DNA of 64,000 bases from Idiomarina sp. (GTDB taxonomy: Bacteria > Pseudomonadota > Gammaproteobacteria > Enterobacterales > Alteromonadaceae), in the NCBI GenBank assembly GCA_022565355.1, contig JAIUMU010000001.1:744001-808000 (forward strand), in the 5' to 3' direction. Positions 51,179 through 61,213 of the stretch are shown here, piece by piece. The position numbers were made by a program, and so were the translations under genes. The notes below the pieces were generated by a model that saw only the letters and a list, made by a program, of their open reading frames with translations, was not told the origin of the DNA and ran no database searches. Each line of letters starts with the position of its first letter. The stretch's first letter is position 1.

Positions 51179-52983
51179 ACGCATTTCATTTTCTTCGGCC
51201 GGAGTGGCTATGGCTACTTTTATTGCTCGCCATTTTAGCGCCTATGTTCTGGCACCTCCTCCACAAGCAAAATGCTTGGCAGAATCTGATCGCCGCGCAT
51301 TTAAGCACCCATTTGCTCACGGGCAGTAGCAGTAAATCACCTCGTTGGCCTTTTTGGATACTGCTCAGCGCACTTGTTATTACTATCCTGGCCGCTGCGG
51401 GGCCTAGTTGGCAGCGTATTGAGGTTCCCTTGTTTAATCAAGACCGCGGAGCAGTGGTAGTACTTGACGCGAGCCTCGCTACGCGAGCCCAAGATCTGAC
51501 GCCTGATCGATTTACGCGGCTTAACTTCAAAGCAATTGATGTAGTAGATAATTTCAATGAGGGTCAATTGGGCTTTATCGCCTACGCTGGTGACGCATTC
51601 ACCGTAACTCCGCTTACCCGCGATGGCGCCACAATTTTGCAAAGCATGCGCGTACTAACACCAGAAATGATGCCCGTGCCGGGGAATCATCCTCTATTAG
51701 CCATGCAAGAAGCACATCGATTACTCTCTGATGCGGGCTACACAAATGGAGAAATCATTTGGCTTACTGCGGGAATTCAACGCGAAGATATGGAAGAGCT
51801 ACGCAGCTTTTTCAGAACTAATCAGCATCGGGTATCGATTCTCGCAGCCGGAACTCGCGATGGCTCGCCGATTCGCGATAGCAACGGTGATTTGCTCCGA
51901 GATCAACGAGGCCGCGTTATCATTGCGCAACTTATTCCGGAATATTTAGAGCGAATAGCGGCTGAAACCAATGGCGTATTTACGCAAATTCAAGCCAGTA
52001 ACGAAGATGTTGAGCAGTTGCTCACCTTCCCTGCCCTAAGTAGCCCAATTAGCGAAGCATTAGAATCCGGTGATGAATGGCGCGATTTTGGCCCTTGGCT
52101 ATTGCTGTTGCTCCTTCCTTTGGTGCTAATTGCGGCACGGCGCGGCGTAGTTTGGAGCTTGTTGTTAGCGGTGATTATTTTACCTCAGCCGATCCATGCA
52201 GCGAGTATCAATAACAACAGCATAGCAGGTGATAATGATGCGCAAGCTGCAAGTGCTGCCGTAGCAACAATTCCAGCTTGGCAGCGCCCATTTCGTACTC
52301 AAGAACAGTACGCGCAAGAACGCTTTTCACAAGGTGATTACACTCAAGCGGCCATGAATTTCCGCAAACCGCTAGCCCAGGGGATGGCGTGGTATCGCGC
52401 AGGGGATTATGCGCAAGCAGCAAGTGCATTTGCTACCGACCCCAGCCCTGAAGGCTATTATAATCTTGGCAATAGTTTGGCAAAACTTGGCCAACTAGAA
52501 GAAGCGCTTGAGGCATACACGCAGGCACTGCAGCAACGGCCCGGTTGGCAGCAAGCACAAGAGAATTTTGAGCTAGTAAAATCGCTGCTTGAAGAACAAG
52601 CTGACGAGCAAGAACAAGGCGATGAGGGCAATGGCGATGACGAAGGTGAGCAAGACCAACAAGGCGAACCGGAAGAGAACGGTGAAGCCAGCGATGCCCA
52701 GGGGCAAGATGAGCAAGAGCAGGATAGCTCAGCAAACGACTCACCAGCCGATTCTGACAACGAACAACAGGACACTAGTGACAACGAGTTCGATGCGAAT
52801 GAGCAAAACGCTGAAGAACAACAATCTCGCGCGGCAGAGCTAGATAACTTATCTGCGGAAGAAGCCGCAGAACTTGAACAGTTGCTGCGTAGTTTAGATG
52901 ATGATCCAGCGATACTGCTACAGAATCGCTTACGCTTAGAGGCGCAACGCAGGCGTTTTCAAGCACCACCAAGAGGTAATTAG
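51175..52983 (+). CDS. VWA/TPR membrane protein (BatB/BatC-like fusion)
   Basis: 602 residues. N-terminal helices at about 8-28 and 58-76 precede a VWA domain whose metal site reads D98-A-S100-L-A102, so the last serine of DxSxS is replaced by alanine. Two more helices (about 306-343) are followed by a tetratricopeptide region (about 405-470, with GYYNLGNSLAKLGQLEEALE). A long low-complexity E/Q/D-rich tract (about 470-570) and a short C-terminal helix end the protein. It combines roles that are separate (BatB and BatC) in some bacteria. The ATGA overlap couples it to the previous gene. Confidence 0.88.
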   Translation: MNAFHFLRPEWLWLLLLLAILAPMFWHLLHKQNAWQNLIAAHLSTHLLTGSSSKSPRWPFWILLSALVITILAAAGPSWQRIEVPLFNQDRGAVVVLDASLATRAQDLTPDRFTRLNFKAIDVVDNFNEGQLGFIAYAGDAFTVTPLTRDGATILQSMRVLTPEMMPVPGNHPLLAMQEAHRLLSDAGYTNGEIIWLTAGIQREDMEELRSFFRTNQHRVSILAAGTRDGSPIRDSNGDLLRDQRGRVIIAQLIPEYLERIAAETNGVFTQIQASNEDVEQLLTFPALSSPISEALESGDEWRDFGPWLLLLLLPLVLIAARRGVVWSLLLAVIILPQPIHAASINNNSIAGDNDAQAASAAVATIPAWQRPFRTQEQYAQERFSQGDYTQAAMNFRKPLAQGMAWYRAGDYAQAASAFATDPSPEGYYNLGNSLAKLGQLEEALEAYTQALQQRPGWQQAQENFELVKSLLEEQADEQEQGDEGNGDDEGEQDQQGEPEENGEASDAQGQDEQEQDSSANDSPADSDNEQQDTSDNEFDANEQNAEEQQSRAAELDNLSAEEAAELEQLLRSLDDDPAILLQNRLRLEAQRRRFQAPPRGN

Positions 52984-52988
52984 GCAAT

Positions 52989-54728
52989 ATGGTTGCACCA
53001 ACCTTTAATTTGGCAAACTACCTGCAGCGGCACATATACTTTGCTATCGCAGCTCTTTTGATATTGAGCTGGGCCACTGCTGCTGATGCTCAGCAGGTAA
53101 TCGCTAGTATTGATCGTAATCCAGTTGTGGAACATTCCGCATTTGTTCTTACGGTAACCAGCGATGAAAGCTTAACGCGCGATGCGTTTGCACCTGAACA
53201 ACTGATTAACGATTTTGAAGTTCGCAGCACTTCGGTGAGCAGCAGTACATCGATCATCAATGGTGAGCGCACTCGAAGCACTGAATGGCGCGTTACGCTG
53301 CTCGCTCCTAGCGCAGGAAATTACGAAATACCTGCATTCACGCTAGGCTCTAGCAGCACAGCGCCAATCAAAGTGGAAGTGATTCGCGCCGCCGACCAAC
53401 CAAGCCAAGATAGGAACTCGTTTGTTGAGGCTAGCTTAAGTACCGAAACTCCTTATGTACAACAGCAGGTGATATACACCGTAAAACTATATCTTGGTGA
53501 GCAGCTAGAAACTGGCAGTTTAAGCCTGCCTTCGATGGAACATGCGAGTGTAGAGCAATTAGGCCAAGATCGACAAAGCCAAGAAGTAATTGATGGCCGG
53601 CGATTTCAAGTACTTACCCGCACCTATGCGATTACACCGCGGAGAAGTGGTGAATTTACGGTGCCAGGTGTTCGCTTCGATGGTCAAGTACGAAGAACGC
53701 AACCTGGGACCTTTAGCGCCCTAGGCCGAATTGAACCCGTAAGTACACGTTCCGCAGACTTAGCAATAGAGGTAAGGCCACGCCCAGCTGGCTTCGTTGG
53801 TGAGTGGTTACCAAGCGAACAAGTTACGTTGGAAGAACAATGGGACCCAGATAGCACTCGTTATGTGATTGGTGAACCCATCACTCGGCGCATCACGATT
53901 ACAGCAGCAGGTGCCCGCCCTGAGCAATTACCTATGCCTGCAGTAGAATACCCAGACGGCTTTCGGGTTTACCCTGACCGAGGACAACAAGAAAGTACTC
54001 TTATTCGTGGGGTCCCCATCGCTCGCGCTACCTATACTTCAGCAATTGTGCCGGCAAATGCTGGCGAGTTTACCTTACCCGCTGTGCAAATCCCTTGGTG
54101 GAATACCCGTACCGATCAGTTAGAGTTTGCTATCCTTCCTGAACGTACGGTTACCATCTCAGCTCCGCCTGGTGGCTTAAGCGTTCCTGGCAGCGTGCAA
54201 GCTGAAAGTTCCAATCAAGATACGAGTACAGCAGCTGAAACTGATAGTTCCGATATTGGGCAACGTCACACACCCGTTCCTGAAGAGCTTCATGAGCTAC
54301 TAACCTATTGGCAGCTCGCAACTGTACTACTAGCAACCGGATGGCTGCTTACAGGCCTGTTATGGTGGCTTAATCGAGCGAAGCAAACGCCAACGAAGAC
54401 AACAGCTGAGTATGTGCCGTTAAATGCGCGCCAATCCTTACATAATCTCAAACAAGCGTGCAAAAATAACTCTGCCCATCAGGTAAGAACGGCATTACTC
54501 GCGTGGCATCAAGCGCGCACTGGCCAACCGGCTCGTGGCTTATTCCATGTTGCCAGTGCTCTAGGCTCTGAGGCTTTACAAACTCACTTAGTGGGCATAG
54601 AAGCAGCGTTGTATAGCAAAGAGCCGCAGCAATGGCGCGAAGGGGCTGCGTTGTGGAAATGTGTACAGGAGTTACACCAAAAACCAAGGCTTGATGATGA
54701 TGGGTTACCACGCCTCTACCCACATTAG
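52989..54728 (+). CDS. BatD-family protein
   Basis: 579 residues. A signal peptide ends near A34 (ADA-Q). A large periplasmic region of beta-rich repeats follows (QQVIASIDRNPVVEHSAFVLTV near the start), then one membrane helix at about 437-460 (LATVLLATGWLLTGLLWW) and a C-terminal cytoplasmic domain. This is the BatD/oxygen-tolerance layout and it closes the MoxR-VWA operon. It follows the VWA/TPR gene by five bases. Confidence 0.88.
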   Translation: MVAPTFNLANYLQRHIYFAIAALLILSWATAADAQQVIASIDRNPVVEHSAFVLTVTSDESLTRDAFAPEQLINDFEVRSTSVSSSTSIINGERTRSTEWRVTLLAPSAGNYEIPAFTLGSSSTAPIKVEVIRAADQPSQDRNSFVEASLSTETPYVQQQVIYTVKLYLGEQLETGSLSLPSMEHASVEQLGQDRQSQEVIDGRRFQVLTRTYAITPRRSGEFTVPGVRFDGQVRRTQPGTFSALGRIEPVSTRSADLAIEVRPRPAGFVGEWLPSEQVTLEEQWDPDSTRYVIGEPITRRITITAAGARPEQLPMPAVEYPDGFRVYPDRGQQESTLIRGVPIARATYTSAIVPANAGEFTLPAVQIPWWNTRTDQLEFAILPERTVTISAPPGGLSVPGSVQAESSNQDTSTAAETDSSDIGQRHTPVPEELHELLTYWQLATVLLATGWLLTGLLWWLNRAKQTPTKTTAEYVPLNARQSLHNLKQACKNNSAHQVRTALLAWHQARTGQPARGLFHVASALGSEALQTHLVGIEAALYSKEPQQWREGAALWKCVQELHQKPRLDDDGLPRLYPH

Positions 54729-54784
54729 CTATTCTTGGCTATTCTGTACTAAGCATAAGGCATAACAGCCAAAGCAATAATAAA

Positions 54785-54810
54785 AAAGCCCGCTAATTAT
54801 AGCGGGCTTT
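54785..54810. terminator. Bidirectional terminator between batD and ppiD
   Basis: A ten-base-pair perfect stem (AAAGCCCGCT with AGCGGGCTTT), AATTAT loop, with A/T runs on both sides, between two convergent genes. Confidence 0.85.
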
Positions 54811-54846
54811 CTCATATGCGAACGGGTATTTACAACAAGCGATAAC

Positions 54847-56709
54847 TTATAGTCTGCGACGCTCGATTTTGGCATTGGCTTTCAATGCATCCATCAACGA
54901 GCGGTACGCTAGCTCAGCAAATTGACCTTCCAGCTGACGCTTAGTGCGCTCTTCCTGCTCTGGGTCTACTACGCCTGGTAACACATCGGTAAGCGCAACA
55001 ATTGCAGCATCACCGTTAGCAAGTGTTACTTGTACGTAATTAGCTGATTCACTCAACTGCATACGGAAGAGTTGTTGCCGAACCGCACCAGGTAGTTCAC
55101 TACCAAAACGCCCCGCTGCAGTTATCTCAGTAAACTCAAGATCCGCTGCAGAACCTGCTAATAAAGCTTCCAACTGATTTGCAGCTCGCTCTGCTGCAAG
55201 TTGCTCTGCTTTTTCTTCGCGCAGGTAGTTAGCAATATCATCAGTTACTTCAGCCAAATCCAGAACGCGTGGCGCCTGATATTCAGCGGCCCGTACTACT
55301 AAGCTGCGCTCATCTAGTTCTACTAATTCAGAGTTCAAGCCTAATTCACGCACGTCATCTGAAAACGCTTGGCGTAATAGTTCCGGAGCATCATACCCTT
55401 CGGTTGGTTGATCTCTACGTAACCATGGCGAAGTTTGCACCGATAAACCAAGCACCTCTGCAGCCTCATCAAGCGTATGGTCCACTTCAAAAGTAATGCG
55501 AGCTAATTCTTGCTGACGCTCGAAATAAATTCGGTCCGCTTCTTCGCGAGCAAGGTTAGTACGAATCATTTCAGCAACTTCAGCAAACTCTTGCGTGGTT
55601 GCTTCATTCAATTCAGTAAGTTTTACTAAATGAAAACCAAACTCCGAACGAACGATATTCGATACATCACCTTCTGCACTCAGTGCAAAACCGGCATCTT
55701 CAAGGTCTGGATCAAGCGTATCGCGCTCTAACAATCCCAAATCACCGCCATCAGCGCCAGAGAAAATATCATCCGATTCCGTAGCTGCAAGTTCGGCAAA
55801 ATCCTCACCCGCGTTTAAACGGTTCTGAATATCTTGCATACGCGCAAACGCAGCATCTTCGTCACTGCCAAACTCAACCAAGATGTGGGCAATAGAACGA
55901 GAACCTTGGCTACTAAACGCTGCTAAATTATTATCGTAGTAATCGCGTACTCTATCTTCGTCAATATCAATACTGGCGATTACATCGTTAAAATCAAGTT
56001 CAAGATAGGCAAGTTGAATTTGTTCTTCTTGACGAAATGCATCTTGATTCTCAAAGTAGAATTCTTCGATTTCCGCAGCACTCACTTCTACATCATCGAA
56101 AAAGTTCGCGGCGGAAATTACCGCATATTTACCGCTACGACGTTCATTCTGCAGAACCTGCAGGCGTTCGTTTTCGTTCGGCAATACAAATTCACTACCA
56201 AACGCACCTTGCATTAGCGCTACTCGGCTCATTTGTTCCTGCAAGTAATCACGGAACATTGTTGGCGAGAAACCCGCATTGCTTAGCTGGCGTAAGTAAA
56301 TATCATTACTAAACTGGCCATTAATCTGGAACTCCGGCATTTGCCGAATGGCACGCCGCAGAGAATCAGCTGATTGTGACAAGCCCATTTTGGCTGCCAA
56401 CTCAATCGCGAGCTGCTCTTCAATCATTTGGTCTAATACGCCTGCACGCATTTCCCGCATGTAATCTTCATCAGCAGCAAGTAAATTAAACATTTCACCA
56501 AACTGCTGTTCCATCGTGGCGCGTTGGTTTTGATATGCACGATCAAAATCGGCACGAGATATCTCGCGCTCATTCACTTTCGCTACATAATCATCAACGC
56601 TACCACCTAGGTAAGCACTTACCCCAGTGAAAGCAAACGTTATAATTACTAAAACCAAGATGACCTTAGCTACTGGGCCTTGAGCCCCTTCACGTATCCG
56701 TTCGAGCAT
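54847..56709 (-). CDS. ppiD: Periplasmic chaperone/isomerase PpiD (SurA-N domain)
   Basis: An inner-membrane-anchored folding factor near the SecYEG exit. The ATG at 56709 gives 620 residues (E. coli 623), beginning MLERIREGAQGPVAKVIL; the longer frame to 56763 is not conserved. One membrane helix (about 13-35) is followed by the SurA-N-like chaperone domain and a parvulin domain (about 260-355, with RSIAHILVEFG and FGFHLVKLTEL). A second C-terminal region follows. It lies after hupB, the standard place. Confidence 0.95.
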   Translation of the reverse strand: MLERIREGAQGPVAKVILVLVIITFAFTGVSAYLGGSVDDYVAKVNEREISRADFDRAYQNQRATMEQQFGEMFNLLAADEDYMREMRAGVLDQMIEEQLAIELAAKMGLSQSADSLRRAIRQMPEFQINGQFSNDIYLRQLSNAGFSPTMFRDYLQEQMSRVALMQGAFGSEFVLPNENERLQVLQNERRSGKYAVISAANFFDDVEVSAAEIEEFYFENQDAFRQEEQIQLAYLELDFNDVIASIDIDEDRVRDYYDNNLAAFSSQGSRSIAHILVEFGSDEDAAFARMQDIQNRLNAGEDFAELAATESDDIFSGADGGDLGLLERDTLDPDLEDAGFALSAEGDVSNIVRSEFGFHLVKLTELNEATTQEFAEVAEMIRTNLAREEADRIYFERQQELARITFEVDHTLDEAAEVLGLSVQTSPWLRRDQPTEGYDAPELLRQAFSDDVRELGLNSELVELDERSLVVRAAEYQAPRVLDLAEVTDDIANYLREEKAEQLAAERAANQLEALLAGSAADLEFTEITAAGRFGSELPGAVRQQLFRMQLSESANYVQVTLANGDAAIVALTDVLPGVVDPEQEERTKRQLEGQFAELAYRSLMDALKANAKIERRRL

Positions 56710-56752
56710 CGTTTTACTCTTTCCAACTACAGTTGTTAAATAATTGACATTA

Positions 56753-56780
56753 AAAAAGCGCATCGAGCGATGCGCTTTTT
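56753..56780 (-). terminator. Terminator after hupB
   Basis: AAAAAGCGCATCG pairs with CGATGCGCTTTTT around a two-base centre, with As/Ts at both ends. It ends the hupB transcript before ppiD. Confidence 0.8.
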
Positions 56781-56839
56781 GTAGTCATCGCGCCGCGAGT
56801 ATAACACAGAATTCGCGACGTTTTTGCAATGCTTACTAC

Positions 56840-57112
56840 TTAGTTCACCGCGTCTTTTAGTGCTTTACCCGCTTTGAAAGCTGGTACTTTAGCTGCTGCG
56901 ATGTTGATCGTTTCACCAGTTTGTGGGTTACGACCAGTGCGAGCTGAACGCTCACGTACAGTGAAAGTTCCGAAACCTACTAGTGCTACTTGGTCTTCGC
57001 TCTTCAGTGCGTCAGTTACCGCGCTAATGAAAGAGTCAAGTGCGCGACCAGCTGCTGCTTTAGAAAGTTCTGCGTCTGCTGCGATTTTGTCAATTAGTTG
57101 AGACTTGTTCAC
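56840..57112 (-). CDS. hupB: DNA-binding protein HU-beta
   Basis: A 90-residue nucleoid protein of the HU family. The start is a GTG with AAGGGG eight bases upstream. It has the helical N-terminus ([20 protein letters not shown]), the [21 protein letters not shown] beta arm and the [14 protein letters not shown] end. It lies directly after lon, the E. coli lon-hupB-ppiD order. A possible TTGAAT -35 lies about 45 bases upstream. Confidence 0.97.
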   Translation of the reverse strand: MNKSQLIDKIAADAELSKAAAGRALDSFISAVTDALKSEDQVALVGFGTFTVRERSARTGRNPQTGETINIAAAKVPAFKAGKALKDAVN

Positions 57113-57347
57113 AGTATCATCCCCTTAGATTGTTATTATGGAGTTCCATGGTTCCATTCAAAAAATGGTCCAGCAAAGTTTATAACAAGCTTATACCATT
57201 AGTTCAAGCATTCTTAATGCTTACTTTGAAGACACCCTATTTCCCTGAATGCCTTTACATACATGGGGTGGGCGGCTGATTACTAGGCTATCACAGTGAT
57301 TTTTTATGAAAAGCATTTTTTCGCTTTTATTTAACAATTTTTATTAA

Positions 57348-57368
57348 AGGGGGCTATAGCAGCCCCCT
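57348..57368 (-). terminator. Terminator after lon
   Basis: AGGGGGCT pairs with AGCCCCCT around a five-base loop, and the minus strand continues TTAATAAAAATTG. It separates lon from hupB. The rest of the 272-base gap holds only the hupB promoter region. Confidence 0.75.
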
Positions 57369-57384
57369 CTTTAAGCCTATGAAA

Positions 57385-59742
57385 TTAAGATTTCTTCTTA
57401 TTTTTCATCTTCTTATATGGATCTTCCGCGAGTGAGTACTGAAGTACATCATCAATCCACTGTACAGGGAAAATCTCCAGATCTGCCTTAACATTATCGG
57501 CTATTTCTTTTAGATCTCGCTCGTTTTCCTTGGGAATCAATACCCGTTTAATGCCACCACGATGCGCAGCAAGTAATTTTTCTTTTAATCCACCAATTGC
57601 TAAAACTTCACCACGAAGGGTAATTTCACCTGTCATCGCTACGTCTGCTCGCACTGGAATCTCCGTTAATGACGATACCAACGAAGTTACCATGGCAATA
57701 CCGGCACTTGGGCCGTCCTTAGGAGTTGCACCCTCAGGAACATGCACATGAATATCACGCTTTTCGTAAAAATCAGGCTGTATGCCCAATTTATCCGCAC
57801 GGCTACGCACTACGGTCATCGCTGTACTGATCGATTCCTTCATTACATCACCCAAGGAGCCTGTACATACTACTTTGCCTTTACCAGACACATTCGTGGC
57901 TTCAATCGTTAATAAATCACCACCCACTTGCGTCCAGGCTAATCCAGTAACTTGGCCGATTTGATTTTGCTCTTCAGCTTTACCGAAATCAAAACGTTGC
58001 ACGCCTAGAAAATCCTCTAGATTTTCTTGCTTAATCGTTACTTTCTTCAATTTTTTATCTAACAAAATCCGTCGCACGGCTTTCCGACATAACGTAGAAA
58101 TTTCCCGCTCTAAATTACGCACACCCGCTTCTCGCGTGTAGTAACGAATAATCCCGAGAATTGCATCGTCGGCTATTTCTACTTCACCTTTCCGTAGCCC
58201 GTTCCGCTCCATTTGCTTGTTTAGTAAGTGTCGCTTAGCAATATTCAGTTTTTCATCTTCTGTATAACCAGATAAACGAATTACTTCCATACGATCTAAT
58301 AGCGGCGCAGGAATATTCATACTGTTCGAAGTTGCTACAAACATGATGTCGGAAAGATCGTAATCCACTTCGAGGTAATGATCGTTAAATGAGCTGTTCT
58401 GTTCCGGATCCAGCACTTCCAACAAAGCTGACGATGGATCGCCCCGCATGTCAGACGCCATCTTATCGATTTCGTCGAGCAAAAATAACGGGTTACGTAC
58501 TTCTATCTTCGCCATTTTCTGGATTAACTTGCCCGGCATAGAGCCAATATAGGTACGCCGATGGCCGCGAATCTCTGCTTCATCACGAACGCCACCTAAT
58601 GCCATACGCACATACTTCCGGCCCGTGGCTTTAGCGATAGATTGCCCCAAAGATGTTTTACCAACCCCTGGAGGCCCTACTAAGCATAAGATTGGCCCAC
58701 GTACTTTCTTACTGCGCTGCTGTACAGCTAAGTAATCTAAAATACGTTCTTTCACTTTCTCTAAGCCGAAGTGATCTTCATTTAAGATCTTTTCCGCTTG
58801 ATGTAAATCCTTTTTCACCCGTGATTTCTTGTGCCAAGGAACGCTTGTCATCCAATCAATATAGCTGCGCACCACGGTAGCTTCTGCCGACATTGGCGAC
58901 ATCATGCGCAGTTTTTGTAGTTCAGCTTTGGTTTTTTCAAGCGCTTCCTTTGGCATCTGTGCTTCGTCAATTTTCTTGGCAAGCACTTCAAACTCATCAA
59001 CACCATCTTCACCTTCGCCGAGTTCCTTTTGAATCGCTTTCATTTGCTCATTCAAATAATACTCGCGCTGGCTTTTTTCCATCTGCTGCTTCACACGATT
59101 GCGAATTTTGCGTTCTACTTGCAAAATATCTATTTCGCCTTCCATTAACGCCATCAAGTGCTCTAAGCGTTCTTGAATCGCAACAATTTCTAAAACACGT
59201 TGCTTATCCGCAAGCTTTAATGGCATATGTGCAGCCATCGTATCGGCCAAGCGATCCGCGTCATCAATACCATTTAAAGAGGTTAAAACTTCCGGTGGCG
59301 TTTTCTTGTTCAGCTTTACGTAACCCTCAAACTGATTAAGAGCTGAGCGCACCAAAATTTCTTCCTCTTTCTCTTCCATTGCTTCGGTAGTAAGCGTGTC
59401 AATATCAGCCCGGAAAAACTCATCATCTGTTTGCCACGCGGTTACTTTGGCGCGCTGAATACCTTCAACTAAAACCTTAACCGTACCATCAGGAAGTTTC
59501 AGCATTTGCAGAATAGTTGCTACTGCACCTATTTCATAAATATCATCTTCGGCAGGCTCCTCTACCCCAGCGTCTTTTTGCGCCACTAGGAACACCTGCT
59601 TGTCAGCATCCATTGCTGCATCTAGACACCGGATCGATTTTTCTCGACCTACAAACAACGGAATCACCATATGTGGGTATACCACCACATCACGCAATGG
59701 TAATACCGGTATGCCTTGTCGTTTACCGCTCTCTTCTGTCAT
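57385..59742 (-). CDS. lon: ATP-dependent protease Lon
   Basis: A cytosolic AAA+ serine protease for misfolded and regulatory proteins. The ATG at 59742 gives 785 residues (E. coli 784); the frame extends 18 bases upstream. The N domain begins IPVLPLRDVVVYPHMVIPLFVGREKSI. Walker A is GPPGVGKTS, Walker B LFLLDEIDKM. The catalytic dyad is the Ser of PKDGPSAGIAM and the Lys of GGLKEKLLAAHR. A sigma-32-like promoter lies upstream and clpX precedes it. Confidence 0.97.
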   Translation of the reverse strand: MTEESGKRQGIPVLPLRDVVVYPHMVIPLFVGREKSIRCLDAAMDADKQVFLVAQKDAGVEEPAEDDIYEIGAVATILQMLKLPDGTVKVLVEGIQRAKVTAWQTDDEFFRADIDTLTTEAMEEKEEEILVRSALNQFEGYVKLNKKTPPEVLTSLNGIDDADRLADTMAAHMPLKLADKQRVLEIVAIQERLEHLMALMEGEIDILQVERKIRNRVKQQMEKSQREYYLNEQMKAIQKELGEGEDGVDEFEVLAKKIDEAQMPKEALEKTKAELQKLRMMSPMSAEATVVRSYIDWMTSVPWHKKSRVKKDLHQAEKILNEDHFGLEKVKERILDYLAVQQRSKKVRGPILCLVGPPGVGKTSLGQSIAKATGRKYVRMALGGVRDEAEIRGHRRTYIGSMPGKLIQKMAKIEVRNPLFLLDEIDKMASDMRGDPSSALLEVLDPEQNSSFNDHYLEVDYDLSDIMFVATSNSMNIPAPLLDRMEVIRLSGYTEDEKLNIAKRHLLNKQMERNGLRKGEVEIADDAILGIIRYYTREAGVRNLEREISTLCRKAVRRILLDKKLKKVTIKQENLEDFLGVQRFDFGKAEEQNQIGQVTGLAWTQVGGDLLTIEATNVSGKGKVVCTGSLGDVMKESISTAMTVVRSRADKLGIQPDFYEKRDIHVHVPEGATPKDGPSAGIAMVTSLVSSLTEIPVRADVAMTGEITLRGEVLAIGGLKEKLLAAHRGGIKRVLIPKENERDLKEIADNVKADLEIFPVQWIDDVLQYSLAEDPYKKMKNKKKS

Positions 59743-59786
59743 CTCTGTTCCCATAATCAACTGTCCGAATAATCTGATATACCCTT

Positions 59787-59815
59787 AATATGCGGCTTAT
59801 CAGATAAAGTTCAAT
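59787..59815 (-). promoter_or_regulatory. Candidate sigma-32 promoter of lon
   Basis: ATTGAAC (59809-59815), a 13-base spacer and CCGCATATT (59787-59795) on the minus strand, about 45 bases before the lon start. It fits the heat-shock pattern CTTGAAA-N13-CCCCATNT with three substitutions. Confidence 0.5.
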
Positions 59816-59828
59816 GCTTAGATAAGAA

Positions 59829-59852
59829 AAAAGGAGCCAAATGGCTCCTTTT
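59829..59852 (-). terminator. Terminator after clpX
   Basis: A ten-base-pair perfect stem (AAAAGGAGCC with GGCTCCTTTT), AAAT loop and T-run on the minus strand. It lies just after clpX and before the lon promoter. Confidence 0.82.
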
Positions 59853-59857
59853 GTTGA

Positions 59858-61135
59858 TTATTCACCCGATGCTTGGGCGTCTTTTGAATTTGAATATATC
59901 AATATTGGGTCTGATTCACCGGTGATTACCGTTTCATCAATCACTACTTTGCTCACGTTATCCATTGAGGGTAGCTCATACATTGTAGATAACAACACAT
60001 CCTCAACGATTGAGCGCAAACCACGGGCACCCGTTTTCCGCTGCATCGCTTTACGAGCAATTGCGCGCAAAGCATCTTCACGAAACTCCAACTCTACGTT
60101 TTCCATATCGAGCAATGCCGCATATTGCTTAGTAATTGCGTTCTTCGGTTCGCTTAGAATCTGTACTAATGCGTCTTCATCCAGCTCAGTAAGGCTAGCG
60201 ACCACAGGCAAGCGGCCGATAAACTCCGGAATTAAGCCGTACTTAACCAAATCTCCAGGCTCAACCTTAGTAAGAATGTTTGTTTGTTTCTTCTCTAAGC
60301 TTGCTTTCAATTCAGCGCCAAAGCCAATGCCAGTTCCCGTAGCTAAGCGTTGCTCAATTACTTTTTCTAAACCAGCAAACGCACCGCCACACACAAACAG
60401 TATCTTCGATGTATCTACTTGCACAAACTCTTGTTGAGGATGCTTTCTGCCACCTTGTGGCGGCACTGCAGCGATGGTTCCCTCAATGAGCTTAAGAAGT
60501 GCTTGCTGCACACCTTCGCCTGATACATCACGGGTAATCGATGGATTATCTGATTTGCGTGAAATCTTGTCGATTTCGTCAATGTAAACAATGCCACGCT
60601 CCGCTTTAGCCGCATCGTAATCACATTTCTGCAATAACTTTTGAATGATGTTTTCCACATCTTCGCCAACGTAACCTGCTTCCGTTAGCGTTGTGGCATC
60701 AGCCATAGTAAAAGGCACATCCAAGAACCGCGCTAAGGTTTCTGCTAAGAGCGTTTTACCGCTGCCGGTAGGGCCAATCAACAATATATTACTTTTACCA
60801 AGCTCAATATTGTCATGCACTCCCGCATTGCGCAGGCGCTTGTAATGATTATATACAGCTACCGAAAGCACGCGTTTCGCGTGATCTTGGCCAATGACAT
60901 AATCATCCAAGTGCTGCCGAATATCTTTCGGCGTTGGCAACTTATCATCTGCACTTTCGGCTGCGATATTCTTAATTTCTTCTTTTAGAATATCATTACA
61001 TAAATCAACACACTCATCGCAGATAAAGACCGAAGGCCCTGCAATAAGCTTTTTAACTTCGTGCTGGCTTTTGCCGCAAAACGTACAGTAAAGTGATTTA
61101 CTGCCTTTACCATCGCCAGATGTTGTTTCTGTCAT
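59858..61135 (-). CDS. clpX: ClpXP unfoldase ClpX
   Basis: An AAA+ unfoldase that delivers tagged and regulatory substrates to ClpP. The ATG at 61135 with GGAG six bases ahead gives 425 residues (E. coli 424). The N-terminal C4 zinc-binding domain has [10 protein letters not shown] and [10 protein letters not shown]. Walker A is GPTGSGKT. The IGF loop that docks on ClpP is in [14 protein letters not shown]. Read-through from clpP is likely, with only 78 bases between and no terminator. Confidence 0.97.
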   Translation of the reverse strand: MTETTSGDGKGSKSLYCTFCGKSQHEVKKLIAGPSVFICDECVDLCNDILKEEIKNIAAESADDKLPTPKDIRQHLDDYVIGQDHAKRVLSVAVYNHYKRLRNAGVHDNIELGKSNILLIGPTGSGKTLLAETLARFLDVPFTMADATTLTEAGYVGEDVENIIQKLLQKCDYDAAKAERGIVYIDEIDKISRKSDNPSITRDVSGEGVQQALLKLIEGTIAAVPPQGGRKHPQQEFVQVDTSKILFVCGGAFAGLEKVIEQRLATGTGIGFGAELKASLEKKQTNILTKVEPGDLVKYGLIPEFIGRLPVVASLTELDEDALVQILSEPKNAITKQYAALLDMENVELEFREDALRAIARKAMQRKTGARGLRSIVEDVLLSTMYELPSMDNVSKVVIDETVITGESDPILIYSNSKDAQASGE

Positions 61136-61213
61136 TAACTTCTCCAGTACACAATGCATGTACTCTAAACAATTTATGCGCGTATTATTCCATGATTCTT
61201 AGAATAACACGAT

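Noticed and set aside
52589-52843. Plus-strand frame inside the VWA/TPR gene
   Set aside because: It is an alternate frame of the E/Q/D-rich tract; no start signal or conserved feature.
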